Positions 7,762-15,827 of a stretch of 23,149 nucleotides of DNA are shown piece after piece. The translations under genes and the position numbers were made by a program. Origin of the DNA: an uncultured Bacilli bacterium (GTDB taxonomy: Bacteria > Bacillota_I > Bacilli_A > RF39 > UBA660). Below the pieces are notes generated by a model. It saw only the letters and a program-made list of their open reading frames with translations. It had not been told where the DNA came from and did no database searches. Location: NCBI GenBank assembly GCA_934096175.1, contig CAKOLG010000020.1, positions 1 to 23,149 on the forward strand, written 5' to 3'. Numbering within the stretch: position 1 is the stretch's first letter; every line of letters starts with the position of its first letter.

Positions 7762-8754
7762 TTATATCCAAACTCCATAAGTAATAGCCGCCATCGCCAG
7801 CAATAACCCTACAACATAAAATAATTTTACAATATCTTTTTCTTCCCAACCCATTTGTTCAAAATGATGATGTAACGGTGCCATTTTAAATACTTTCTTT
7901 TTAAAACAAATAATTGCAATTAATTGAATTAATGACGACAAAGTTTCAACCACAAAAACGCCACCAACCAATACTAAAGATAACTCATGCTTCGTTAAAA
8001 TAGCAGTTGCCGCTAAAGCTCCACCTAAAGCTAACGAACCAGTATCACCCATAAAAACTTTTGCAGGATATGTATTAAATATTAAAAAACCTAACAAAGT
8101 TCCTACTAAAACAAAACAGAATATACCAACTTCTTGATAACCTTCCATCCACCTAGCATTCCAAGCCAATAATCCATATGCCATAAACGCTATCAAAGAA
8201 AGACCAGCACATAAACCATCCAATCCATCAGTAATATTAACTGCATTTGATGTTCCCACTAATAAAAATAAAATAAATAATCCATAAAACCAACGTAAAT
8301 CAATATCAATACCTAAAGAAGATATTTCCAAAGTTGGTGATCCACCATTCGTAATATATATATAGAAGAAAACTAATGCAATAGCAACTTGACACAACAA
8401 CTTAAACATGATGCTAAGGCCTTTATTATTATGAAATTTAATTTTCATAAAATCATCAACAAATCCTAACAATCCATAAGCAAAAAATACAAATAAAATA
8501 ATTAATAAATTATAAGATATATCAATACTACCTTTAAACTTCAAAAGTAAAAGCGTAAGTATTGTAGGTATAATAAATATCAAACCACCTATCGTTGGTG
8601 TCCCATTCTTTGCCTGATGTCTTTCTGTTATCATCTTACTAACAGTTTGACCAAACTTTAGTTTTCTCAATATAGGTATTAATATTAAACCAGCTATAAT
8701 TGATAAGATAAAACCCAACATCATAGCCATTGCTGCCTTAGCCAAAAGTAACAT
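7762..8754 (-). CDS. mraY: Phospho-N-acetylmuramoyl-pentapeptide transferase
   Basis: This 330-residue integral membrane enzyme makes lipid I from UDP-MurNAc-pentapeptide and undecaprenyl phosphate. Family hallmarks are RHQAKNGTPTIGGL near the N-terminus, VDDFMK with the Asp pair at 100-101, NITDGLDGL with Asp at 176 and 179, FNTYPAKVFMGDTGSLALGG with Asp 237, and MAPLHHHFE with the histidine triad at 295-297. About ten membrane helices are apparent. ATG at 8754 follows AGAGGTG at a five-base spacing. It lies between the PBP gene and ftsW, the usual dcw order, but murD is absent between mraY and ftsW. Confidence 0.96.
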   Translation of the reverse strand: MLLLAKAAMAMMLGFILSIIAGLILIPILRKLKFGQTVSKMITERHQAKNGTPTIGGLIFIIPTILTLLLLKFKGSIDISYNLLIILFVFFAYGLLGFVDDFMKIKFHNNKGLSIMFKLLCQVAIALVFFYIYITNGGSPTLEISSLGIDIDLRWFYGLFILFLLVGTSNAVNITDGLDGLCAGLSLIAFMAYGLLAWNARWMEGYQEVGIFCFVLVGTLLGFLIFNTYPAKVFMGDTGSLALGGALAATAILTKHELSLVLVGGVFVVETLSSLIQLIAIICFKKKVFKMAPLHHHFEQMGWEEKDIVKLFYVVGLLLAMAAITYGVWI

Positions 8755-8776
8755 GTAAACACCTCTTTCTTAAATC

Positions 8777-8782
8777 ATTATA
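8777..8782 (-). promoter_or_regulatory. Possible -10 element upstream of mraY
   Basis: A perfect TATAAT on the minus strand lies 23 bases before the mraY start. No convincing -35 is present at 16-18 bases, and the upstream bases are A/T homopolymer. Low information content makes this tentative. Confidence 0.35.
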
Positions 8783-8858
8783 CTACAAAAAAACTTTTTT
8801 TCTTATATATATAGATTAAAATTTACGCTTTTATACAAATAATAACTTTATTACTATT

Positions 8859-10763
8859 TTACCCCAACATTAATTTTATAGTACTATTTTCTTTAACATA
8901 CGTTCCAGCCTCTGGTTCTTGATAAATAACATTATCTCCTTCACCACTATATTCAACTTTAAATCCCTTCAAAAGCTGGGTTGCTTCCTTCTTTGTTTTA
9001 TTAATAACATCAGGAGCTTTTACATATTTCGTATCTAACCAAGTATATTCTCGAGGAGTCACTTCTGCACTTGGTTCTAAATCTTTTATACTGATAATAC
9101 TTTTCATAATATTTTTAGCAATTGGAGCTGAAACAGTTCCACCATACTGCGTTATCCCTTGCGGATGATCAATTGCTACATAAACGACATATTCTGGTTT
9201 ATCTGCCGGTAAAAAGCCAATAAAAGAAACAATATAATTTCCTGTCATATAAACCCCATTGTTAACTTTCTGAGCTGTTCCAGTTTTTCCCCCAACACGA
9301 TAATTTTCAATATATGCATTTTTACCTGTTCCTTGTGAAACAACACTTTCCAAAGCATAACGTACCATCGAAGAAGTTTCCTCACTTATAACTTTTCGAA
9401 CAACATTAGGCTTACTTTCGACTAATAAATCATTTGTTTCTGGCTCCGTTATATATTTTACAACATATGGCTTATACAAAGTCCCGCCATTGATTGCTGC
9501 TGAGACTCCTGTAACTTGCTGAATCGGTGTTACACTTATCCCTTGACCAAATGATATAGTTGCTTGCTCAACTGGCCCAATTTTATCTTCAGCAAACATT
9601 ATTCCTTTTGCTTCACCATTCAAATCTATTCCCGTTTTTTCAGTAAAACCAAATGCTTTTACATAGTTATATAATCTAGTCGTTCCTAACTTTTGACCCA
9701 TTACAACAAATCCTGGGTTACATGAATTTTGAACAACCTGTAAAAAAGTTTCTGAACCATGTCCACCCTTTTTCCAACACTTTATTCTAGCCCCTTCAAC
9801 AGTAATACCGCCACCATCATGATAATGATCTGTAAATAAATTAATAGTCTTTTCTTCCAAAGAAGCTGCTAAAGTTATAATCTTAAAAGTTGAACCAGGT
9901 TCATAATTTTTCCAAATTGGTAAATTTCGATTAATAGTTTTTAAATCATAATCTTGATAACTATTAGAGTCAAAAGTTGGTCGTGATGCCATCGCAAGTA
10001 CTTCTCCTGTATTTGGATCCATAACAATAGCTAACGATTCCTCAGGACTATACTTTGCATCAGCATTTGCTAACTCTCTTTCTAAAGCTTGTTGAATATC
10101 AATATCAATAGTTAAAGTAATATCCATTCCATTTTGAGGTTGCTCATACACTTCACCTATCTTTAAACGATTCCCTTTTCCATCAGAAGTATACTTAATA
10201 GAACCATCCTTACCTGTTAAATATTGTTCATACTGTAATTCCAACCCAGAAAGCCCTTGATTATCTATACCAACATATCCTAAAACATGTGATAATAACT
10301 CCCCATAAGGATAATATCTTTTTGACTCTCGCATCAAATATAAACCATCAATATTTAATTCATTAATTTTATCAGCCACTTCACTACTAAGTTGTCTTCC
10401 CTCAGGATTTACTTTTTCCAAATGTGTTCTCTTCTTTAAATGTGCTAATATATCTTCATAATTCGCCCCGAGTATACTAGCAAGTTGATAAGCAACTCCT
10501 TCCTTATCTGCTATCTGATTTGGTACAACATATAATGTCGTAGTAGTTATATTAGTTGCTAATACTTTACCATTACGATCCAATATTTTCCCTCTATCAG
10601 CCGTTATTGGCAAATTCCTTTGCCATAAGGAAGTTGCCAAACTATTTAACTCTTTATATTGCACAACTTGTATCCAAAAAATACGAACCAATATTATAAA
10701 AAATAAAATAAAAACTAATAGCAAAACTAATTTTATTCTAAACTGTTTCACTTTTTGGAACAT
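8859..10763 (-). CDS. Class B penicillin-binding protein, SpoVD/FtsI type with PASTA domain
   Basis: This 634-residue peptidoglycan transpeptidase is the cross-linking partner of an FtsW/SpoVE glycosyltransferase. One membrane anchor lies at about residues 10-31. A dimerisation domain begins at TADRGKILDRNG (about 54-65). The transpeptidase domain has the catalytic STFK (Ser 291), SCN at 347-349 and KTG at 493-495. One PASTA domain follows at about 580-634 (VKAPDVINKTKKEA to the C-terminus). The NSCNP signature and single PASTA domain resemble SpoVD; a vegetative FtsI/PBP2B role is equally possible because it sits with mraY and ftsW. ATG at 10763 is preceded by GGTGAT. There is no clear terminator at its end, so cotranscription with mraY is plausible. 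Confidence 0.93.
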   Translation of the reverse strand: MFQKVKQFRIKLVLLLVFILFFIILVRIFWIQVVQYKELNSLATSLWQRNLPITADRGKILDRNGKVLATNITTTTLYVVPNQIADKEGVAYQLASILGANYEDILAHLKKRTHLEKVNPEGRQLSSEVADKINELNIDGLYLMRESKRYYPYGELLSHVLGYVGIDNQGLSGLELQYEQYLTGKDGSIKYTSDGKGNRLKIGEVYEQPQNGMDITLTIDIDIQQALERELANADAKYSPEESLAIVMDPNTGEVLAMASRPTFDSNSYQDYDLKTINRNLPIWKNYEPGSTFKIITLAASLEEKTINLFTDHYHDGGGITVEGARIKCWKKGGHGSETFLQVVQNSCNPGFVVMGQKLGTTRLYNYVKAFGFTEKTGIDLNGEAKGIMFAEDKIGPVEQATISFGQGISVTPIQQVTGVSAAINGGTLYKPYVVKYITEPETNDLLVESKPNVVRKVISEETSSMVRYALESVVSQGTGKNAYIENYRVGGKTGTAQKVNNGVYMTGNYIVSFIGFLPADKPEYVVYVAIDHPQGITQYGGTVSAPIAKNIMKSIISIKDLEPSAEVTPREYTWLDTKYVKAPDVINKTKKEATQLLKGFKVEYSGEGDNVIYQEPEAGTYVKENSTIKLMLG

Positions 10764-10792
10764 ATTATCACCAATTAATTATATGATTTTAC

Positions 10793-10826
10793 AAAAAAAA
10801 AAGAAGAAATCAACATAATTTCTTTT
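10793..10826 (-). terminator. Terminator after the methyltransferase gene
   Basis: The minus transcript can fold AAAAGAAAT (10826-10818) against ATTTCTTCT (10810-10802), nine pairs with one G-U, followed by about ten T (to 10793). The stem is purely AT-rich, so strength is uncertain. Confidence 0.6.
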
Positions 10827-10856
10827 AATTAATCCATCTTAAAAATTATATTTCCC

Positions 10857-11753
10857 TTACTTTTTTAAAAGTTTAGCAACAAAAAATCCCTCATAATACT
10901 CATTTGGCACAACACATAAAGTTCCAGGTAACAAAACTGGTAATAAAGGTAAATCCTTATAATTATCTAGATCTAAAGGAACAATTTCTATATTAGGATT
11001 ATCTTTCAAAACTGCTTGTAATACCTTCTCATTTTCTTCTTTTAAAATACTACAAGTAGAATAAATAATTTCTCCATTCTCTTTTAAATGCTTTATTGCA
11101 TTAGACAACAAAATCTTTTGAACTTCAATTGATCTAACTATTAATTCCTCACTTATCTTTTGTGATATCTCCTCATCTAAAAATAAAGTCCCACTACCAC
11201 TACATGGTGCATCAAGCAATATTTTATCAAACATAAAATATTCATCTAAAAAACGGGCATCCGTTTGCAAAATTGCCACTCTCTTCGCACCTTGCTTCTC
11301 TATATTATATTTTAATCTTTCCACCCTTATTTTATTTTTTTCAACCGCTGTAATTAATACACTATTATTACTTAACGCTGCTAACTCAGTTGTTTTCCCC
11401 CCAGGTGCCGCTGTCATATCCAAAATCTGATCGTTAGCCTTAAAATCCATAAATAATGGCGGCAACATCGATGAAAGACTTTGAAAATAAATATAACCCT
11501 TTTCATAAATGTCTAATTTCCTTAAATCATCTTCCTGCTTATTTTTAATTATTAAAGCATTTTCATACCAAGACACTCTTTCAAACTCAATACCATTTTC
11601 TAAAAAATAATTTAAAACCCATTCCAATTTAACTTTTAAATTATTAACTCTTAAAGTAAGTGGTCTCTTAACACCATAACCTTTTTTTATTAAATTAACA
11701 TATTCTAAATCATAATCTTTACATATTCTACTACTTAAAAACTCTGGTATCAT
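10857..11753 (-). CDS. RsmB/RsmF-family RNA m5C methyltransferase, short form
   Basis: This 298-residue SAM-dependent RNA cytosine-C5 methyltransferase belongs to the NOL1/NOP2/Sun family. The SAM-binding motif DMTAAPGGKTT is at 112-122, the catalytic-cycle cysteine is in DAPCSGSG (Cys 184), and the second cysteine is in YSTCS (Cys 234). The protein lacks the NusB-like N-terminal domain of RsmB and the C-terminal RNA-binding extension of RsmF. It is a minimal version, and its target (16S rRNA or tRNA) cannot be read from sequence. ATG at 11753 has CGGAG seven bases upstream. The PBP gene follows after a terminator. Confidence 0.9.
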   Translation of the reverse strand: MIPEFLSSRICKDYDLEYVNLIKKGYGVKRPLTLRVNNLKVKLEWVLNYFLENGIEFERVSWYENALIIKNKQEDDLRKLDIYEKGYIYFQSLSSMLPPLFMDFKANDQILDMTAAPGGKTTELAALSNNSVLITAVEKNKIRVERLKYNIEKQGAKRVAILQTDARFLDEYFMFDKILLDAPCSGSGTLFLDEEISQKISEELIVRSIEVQKILLSNAIKHLKENGEIIYSTCSILKEENEKVLQAVLKDNPNIEIVPLDLDNYKDLPLLPVLLPGTLCVVPNEYYEGFFVAKLLKK

Positions 11754-11774
11754 ATCAAAACTCCGTTCCCCAAA

Positions 11775-11803
11775 ATTATATTACATTTCCTTAAAAATTT
11801 AAA
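11775..11803 (-). promoter_or_regulatory. Promoter for the RNA methyltransferase gene
   Basis: TTTAAA (11803-11798), a 17-base spacer and a perfect TATAAT (11780-11775) lie between the upstream terminator and the gene. The -35 matches four of six consensus bases. Confidence 0.5.
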
Positions 11804-11805
11804 TT

Positions 11806-11830
11806 AAAAAAGCTTCATCACGAAGCTTTT
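11806..11830 (-). terminator. Terminator after the WG-repeat surface protein gene
   Basis: A perfect nine-base-pair stem AAAAGCTTC / GAAGCTTTT has an ATCAC loop (11808-11830), with T-tract on the minus side and T-rich sequence on the plus side. It is one of the strongest terminators in the window and could work in both directions. Confidence 0.85.
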
Positions 11831-11838
11831 CTTTCTTT

Positions 11839-14106
11839 TTATAAAAAGTCATTACTTTTAACATCAAAAACATACTCATCATATTTATCATTATTACAAA
11901 CAGATATTAAATACTGTCCATCTTTATATGACGATTTAACTTGATCACTCAAAGAACAAGTATTATTAACCATTATTGCATGAGTTGTTATTGCTTTACC
12001 AGTATAGTCATATAAATATAACTCACTATCAGTATTAATACCTAAATAATATAAATTATACATTATTAAAGTTTTATAAACATCTGTGCTAACATTCTTT
12101 CCTAAAGCATCATATATACTATATAATCCCTTATCATCTTTTAATTTAAAATACTTCTTATCACTTGTATAATTAACAATCTTTGCTGGATACAAACTAG
12201 AAGACGAACTAGCACTATATATAATTTTCCACTTATCATCAGAAGTTTGAACTAAAACATAATCACCAAACTTCTCCATTTTCTTATACGCAAAATCATA
12301 TACCTTTGTTCCAACTTCACCAGTTATATTAATCATTCCGTAATAACCTTTTTGATTTAAAGCAATTACATTTAACTTTCCTGTATAACTATCAAAAGTA
12401 TAATCATTATTTTTAGTATAAGTATTAACTGTTTTATAACTTCCATCAATACTTTTATCAATTAAATTATATAAATAAACATTATCTTTTCCATCACTTA
12501 TAAAAACATATTTATTATTAATTAAAGGTATTGTACTTTTTCTTGTTTTATTTTCATCACTAACAAGCTCATTATCTTCATAAATAGTATCATTTGCCGG
12601 TAAACAACTAGTCAATTTATCATCCGCACTTTCAATACTATTTTTATTATTACAACTATAAGTTCCTAACAAATTATTTTTTTCCTTATCACTATAAAAA
12701 TATAACTTACCGTTAAAATAATTTAAATAATTATATTTCTTATTAACTAAAACTGTTGCAATATCTAACTGATTATAACTACCACCTGTAGTCGTTCTAT
12801 CATAAACAACAACTTCTACTGAATTATCCTTAATATTAATATTAAAACTACCTAATGTTTCCTTTAATTTACCATCTTCATTATAAACATACTTTTTAAT
12901 ATAATTAATATTTTTTAAATTAATTCCTTCTTGATTATATTTTAACCCATCAACATCTTTAATATACAACTTTTTATCCTTTACTAAAGCCATATATTTA
13001 TCTAAAACCGTTGCATATTTATAACCATTAGCTAATACTTCACCTTCATAATTTAAAACACTATAAAGATCATCATTTTCAGTTACTATTAGCTTATCAT
13101 TATAATCTTTAACATTCAAACTACTATCTATTGGCTTACTCAATTCTTTATTACTTTTATTAATAACAACATAACCTTTACTATTTTTAACAATTATATT
13201 TGTTTCACCATCAATCATTCCCATATAACTATATTGAGGTTTAATAACTTCCTTAATTGTATCATTTACTTGAATAAGACCATATTTTTTATTAGTATTT
13301 TCTACTATTACATAGTTATCACTATATGCTTTAACATCTAAATATGTATCAATTACTTTATTATCTTTTAAAGAATACATTACAATATTTGTTGAATCAT
13401 TATTTACATTATCAGAAACAAACACATAATTTTCTCCATAAATAGGTAGTCTTTGTGTTTTAGCATCACCTTTTTCATCAATTAATAAATCAACATCAAA
13501 TCCATCTTGATATTTATTAAAAGCTACATAACATAAAGAACTATCCTTATTTGTACACTCATATGAACCAATTTCTTCCTCTTTATCATTCAATAAATAC
13601 AATGTACCATCTTTATAATAATAATTGTCAATCACAACTGGTGGAGTTTCTACAACATTACTTTGATCTGGTTTACTTGGTGGTAAAACATCTTCTTTTT
13701 TATCCTTTTTAAATACTAAAAACAAAACTAAAATAATAATCGCCAAAACAGCTACACCAATTAAAGTAAATATAATAATCTTTAACTTTTTATTAATTTT
13801 CGGATCAATATCCTTATCATCATCTTTTTTTTCTTTTACCTCAGCTTTATTTTCATTTTCAGTTCTTCTTTTTTCTTCACTTAATATTGCTTCAGCCATT
13901 GCAATATTTTTTTCTGCTAAAGCTTCCTCAGCTGCTTCACCTAAATCTTCATCACTCATACCATCTAGTGTATCTTTATATTTCTCACTACGGCTCGTAT
14001 CTATATTTACATTTTCACTTCTTGTAGCTCTATGTTGTTTTTGATAAACTTCAAGGTCTCCCAAAGTTTCAATAGGAATTGTTTTTTCTAAATCTTCTTC
14101 CTTCAT
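11839..14106 (-). CDS. Large single-pass surface protein with duplicated WG-repeat-like ectodomain
   Basis: From ATG at 14106 the protein has 755 residues. The N-terminal 105 or so are charged and acidic, with an EEDLEKT opening, a DEDLGEAAEEALAEKN helix and a KKDDDKD stretch. One membrane helix follows at about 109-132, then a proline-rich linker and a long extracytoplasmic part. That part contains WG-repeat-like units (KKYGLIQVNDTIKEVIKPQY, KGYYGMINITGEVGTKVYDF) alternating with other beta-rich units. It falls into two similar halves (about 158-455 and 461-755). All six cysteines are extracellular and in three close pairs (184/192, 485/501, 717/737), which suggests disulfides. The function is unknown; beta-propeller-like scaffolds usually bind ligands. 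The upstream GTG lies inside the GAGGTG ribosome site and was rejected as start. It appears monocistronic. Confidence 0.8.
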   Translation of the reverse strand: MKEEDLEKTIPIETLGDLEVYQKQHRATRSENVNIDTSRSEKYKDTLDGMSDEDLGEAAEEALAEKNIAMAEAILSEEKRRTENENKAEVKEKKDDDKDIDPKINKKLKIIIFTLIGVAVLAIIILVLFLVFKKDKKEDVLPPSKPDQSNVVETPPVVIDNYYYKDGTLYLLNDKEEEIGSYECTNKDSSLCYVAFNKYQDGFDVDLLIDEKGDAKTQRLPIYGENYVFVSDNVNNDSTNIVMYSLKDNKVIDTYLDVKAYSDNYVIVENTNKKYGLIQVNDTIKEVIKPQYSYMGMIDGETNIIVKNSKGYVVINKSNKELSKPIDSSLNVKDYNDKLIVTENDDLYSVLNYEGEVLANGYKYATVLDKYMALVKDKKLYIKDVDGLKYNQEGINLKNINYIKKYVYNEDGKLKETLGSFNINIKDNSVEVVVYDRTTTGGSYNQLDIATVLVNKKYNYLNYFNGKLYFYSDKEKNNLLGTYSCNNKNSIESADDKLTSCLPANDTIYEDNELVSDENKTRKSTIPLINNKYVFISDGKDNVYLYNLIDKSIDGSYKTVNTYTKNNDYTFDSYTGKLNVIALNQKGYYGMINITGEVGTKVYDFAYKKMEKFGDYVLVQTSDDKWKIIYSASSSSSLYPAKIVNYTSDKKYFKLKDDKGLYSIYDALGKNVSTDVYKTLIMYNLYYLGINTDSELYLYDYTGKAITTHAIMVNNTCSLSDQVKSSYKDGQYLISVCNNDKYDEYVFDVKSNDFL

Positions 14107-14131
14107 GTAAATCACCTCTCTATTATAAATA

Positions 14132-14140
14132 ATTATAACA
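14132..14140 (-). promoter_or_regulatory. Extended -10 promoter of the surface protein gene
   Basis: TGTTATAAT on the minus strand, 26 bases before the start codon. No good -35 is visible (TTTATT at 16 bases is the nearest). A second TATAAT lies closer to the ribosome site and is too near to serve. Confidence 0.5.
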
Positions 14141-14201
14141 TATTTTTTTCATTAATAAAGAAAAACAAATATACTTAAATATACTCTAAAAATACAAAAT
14201 A

Positions 14202-14714
14202 TTAACGTTTTTCATTTATATATTTCAATATTTCCTTTTGATTTTTAATAAGTGTTTTTATATCATCATGTAAATCTTCTAAAATTAATTCACTTTTCAA
14301 ATCTATTTGATAATCATTTTGATTCCTTAAACTATCTTTTTTGGCCTGTCTATTTTGACTCATCATTATAATCGGAGCTTGTAAAGCTGAAATACATGAT
14401 AAAACCAAATTTAATAAAATAAACGGATAAGGATCAACTGCTTTACTTTGCAAAATAGCCACATTTATAACAATCCAAATTATTAAAAATAAAGCAAAAC
14501 ATATAATAAATGGCCAAGACCCTGCCACTTCAGCAACTTTATCCGCAATTTTATCTCCTACCGTAATTTCTTCACTTTCTAACTTATCAACATCAACTGC
14601 AATTGGTTTATCTATTAACATTTCTAATAACTCATCCTCAGTTTCACTATCAATTTCTTGTCTAAGTAATTTTTTTACTAATTCCTTTTTATTTACAACA
14701 TTTTTATTTTCCAT
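14202..14714 (-). CDS. DUF1003 membrane protein
   Basis: This 170-residue protein has a charged N-terminal region of about 60 residues, two membrane helices (about 68-88 and 97-118) and a basic/coiled C-terminal tail. The signature segments GDKIADKVAEVAGSWPFI, and DPYPFILLNLVLSC followed by LQAPIIMMSQNRQ, match the DUF1003 family (PF06210), whose function is not established. ATG at 14714 follows a near-perfect GAGGAGGAT ribosome site. The frame is open further upstream, but that extension would overlap the promoter and the terminator of the preceding gene. It stands alone between genes with their own signals. Confidence 0.88.
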   Translation of the reverse strand: MENKNVVNKKELVKKLLRQEIDSETEDELLEMLIDKPIAVDVDKLESEEITVGDKIADKVAEVAGSWPFIICFALFLIIWIVINVAILQSKAVDPYPFILLNLVLSCISALQAPIIMMSQNRQAKKDSLRNQNDYQIDLKSELILEDLHDDIKTLIKNQKEILKYINEKR

Positions 14715-14730
14715 AATATCCTCCTCACTT

Positions 14731-14739
14731 AGTATAACA
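14731..14739 (-). promoter_or_regulatory. Extended -10 promoter of the DUF1003 gene
   Basis: TGTTATACT on the minus strand, immediately downstream of the T-tract of the previous gene's terminator and 16 bases before the start codon. The transcript would have a very short leader consisting mostly of the ribosome site. Confidence 0.45.
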
Positions 14740-14740
14740 C

Positions 14741-14771
14741 AAAAAAATGACAAAAATATTTTTATCATTTT
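14741..14771 (-). terminator. Terminator of the transglutaminase-like gene
   Basis: An AT-rich hairpin pairs AAAATGA (14771-14765 on the minus strand) with TCATTTT (14750-14744), continued by AAAAA/TTTTT after one mismatch, and ends in seven T (14747-14741). It contains the stop codon of the upstream gene and touches the DUF1003 promoter. Confidence 0.6.
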
Positions 14772-15745
14772 CTCAAGACTAATGCATTATCATAATTTTC
14801 TGAAATATCTTTTAGCAAATCTTTATGATCAGCATTAAACTTTATAAATTCTTCTAAATATTTAAAAATATAATCATAAATTTTATTATAAATTAACTGT
14901 TTTTTTCGTGCATCAACTGTAACAAGTTTTTTACCAAGTAATGCTCTATAACTATCCATTTTTTCAATAGAACCATAATTTTGAAAAGCATATATAAAAT
15001 CACGCCACAAATAATTATTACCAACCTCAATTACTTTGCCATTTTCAGCCGTTGCAAATCCTTGCGTGAATGCTTCTAAAAAATATTTACCCTCTAAAGA
15101 TTCTATTAAAGTTACCGAATTCAAAACTAATTCATGTTGTTTTAACAAACTACTCACTTTTTCCTTACAAACATGCCACTTCGCTTGAGCATCAGCAAAA
15201 GATACACCAAAAACATTATAACTTTCTATCCCTAAAATATTATACAAATCACTTAAAAAAGCATTTATATGACAAGAACTAGCATAACCACTACATACTT
15301 TCGCTCCTAAATTCTTTGTTATATCTTGTAATAAAACACCATCTTTACAACACTTAAACTTTCCACTATAAGATAAAACACCCATTTTTAAACATATCAA
15401 GTAAAAATAATAAACTTCTAAAACATCTGTTATCTCAAATTTTTTAACCAACTCAGAAAATTCATTTTTTAATTGATCATATAAATAACTTACTTTCATA
15501 TTTAATGAATTATCATTATTAATTTTTTCATAATAAGTAAAATATTTATCTTTTAATTGAACAACATTAGCTGCTAAATAACCTAAAGAAATACAACTTA
15601 AAAAAGTCAAAGGAAATGAAATTTCTCCTTTAAAAGTTGAACATAAAACATCTGTTACCGTAGAAACACCACTAAATACTAAAGGATTTTTCATTTCATT
15701 TATCAAATATTTCATACATAGTAAATTACGTTTTTCTTGATCCAC
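14765..15745 (-). CDS. Transglutaminase-like membrane-associated protein (putative)
   Basis: This 326-residue protein is not matched to a named family with certainty. Hydrophobic segments near residues 23-35 and 42-62 suggest membrane attachment, followed by a helical region. The central part AKVCSGYASSCHINAFLSDL (149-168), then LGIESYNVFG, has the shape of the transglutaminase-like catalytic core (Cys-x-Gly-Tyr-Ala, then a helix and 'LGI...V.G'). A histidine in KWHV (His 191) and Glu 224 in KYFLEAFTQG occupy the places of the usual His and Asp. I infer a Cys151-His191-Glu224 triad, but catalytic activity is unproven. The start is GTG at 15745 with GGTGAT upstream. ATG at 15715 (MKYLINEM) is an alternative. 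It has its own promoter and terminator. Confidence 0.6.
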   Translation of the reverse strand: MDQEKRNLLCMKYLINEMKNPLVFSGVSTVTDVLCSTFKGEISFPLTFLSCISLGYLAANVVQLKDKYFTYYEKINNDNSLNMKVSYLYDQLKNEFSELVKKFEITDVLEVYYFYLICLKMGVLSYSGKFKCCKDGVLLQDITKNLGAKVCSGYASSCHINAFLSDLYNILGIESYNVFGVSFADAQAKWHVCKEKVSSLLKQHELVLNSVTLIESLEGKYFLEAFTQGFATAENGKVIEVGNNYLWRDFIYAFQNYGSIEKMDSYRALLGKKLVTVDARKKQLIYNKIYDYIFKYLEEFIKFNADHKDLLKDISENYDNALVLRK

Positions 15746-15771
15746 TTAATTATCACCATTCTTTACCAAAT

Positions 15772-15780
15772 ATTATATCA
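15772..15780 (-). promoter_or_regulatory. Extended -10 promoter of the transglutaminase-like gene
   Basis: TGATATAAT on the minus strand lies 26 bases before the GTG start and just after the topA terminator. The -35 zone is A/T homopolymer with no clear hexamer. Confidence 0.5.
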
Positions 15781-15800
15781 AAAAAATAATTTTTTTCATT

Positions 15801-15827
15801 AAAAAAAACTGAAAAAATCAGTTTTTT
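15801..15827 (-). terminator. Terminator of the rbgA-topA operon
   Basis: A ten-base-pair stem AAAAAACTGA / TCAGTTTTTT (15803-15812 with 15818-15827) has a five-base loop and a T-tract ending at 15801. It overlaps the topA stop codon and closes the operon. Confidence 0.8.

Noticed and set aside
14171..14186. Repeated AAATATACT motif
   Set aside because: Two short AT-rich direct copies; expected by chance at this base composition.
15070..15282. Plus-strand open frame opposite the transglutaminase-like gene
   Set aside because: No ribosome site or recognisable features; antisense shadow.
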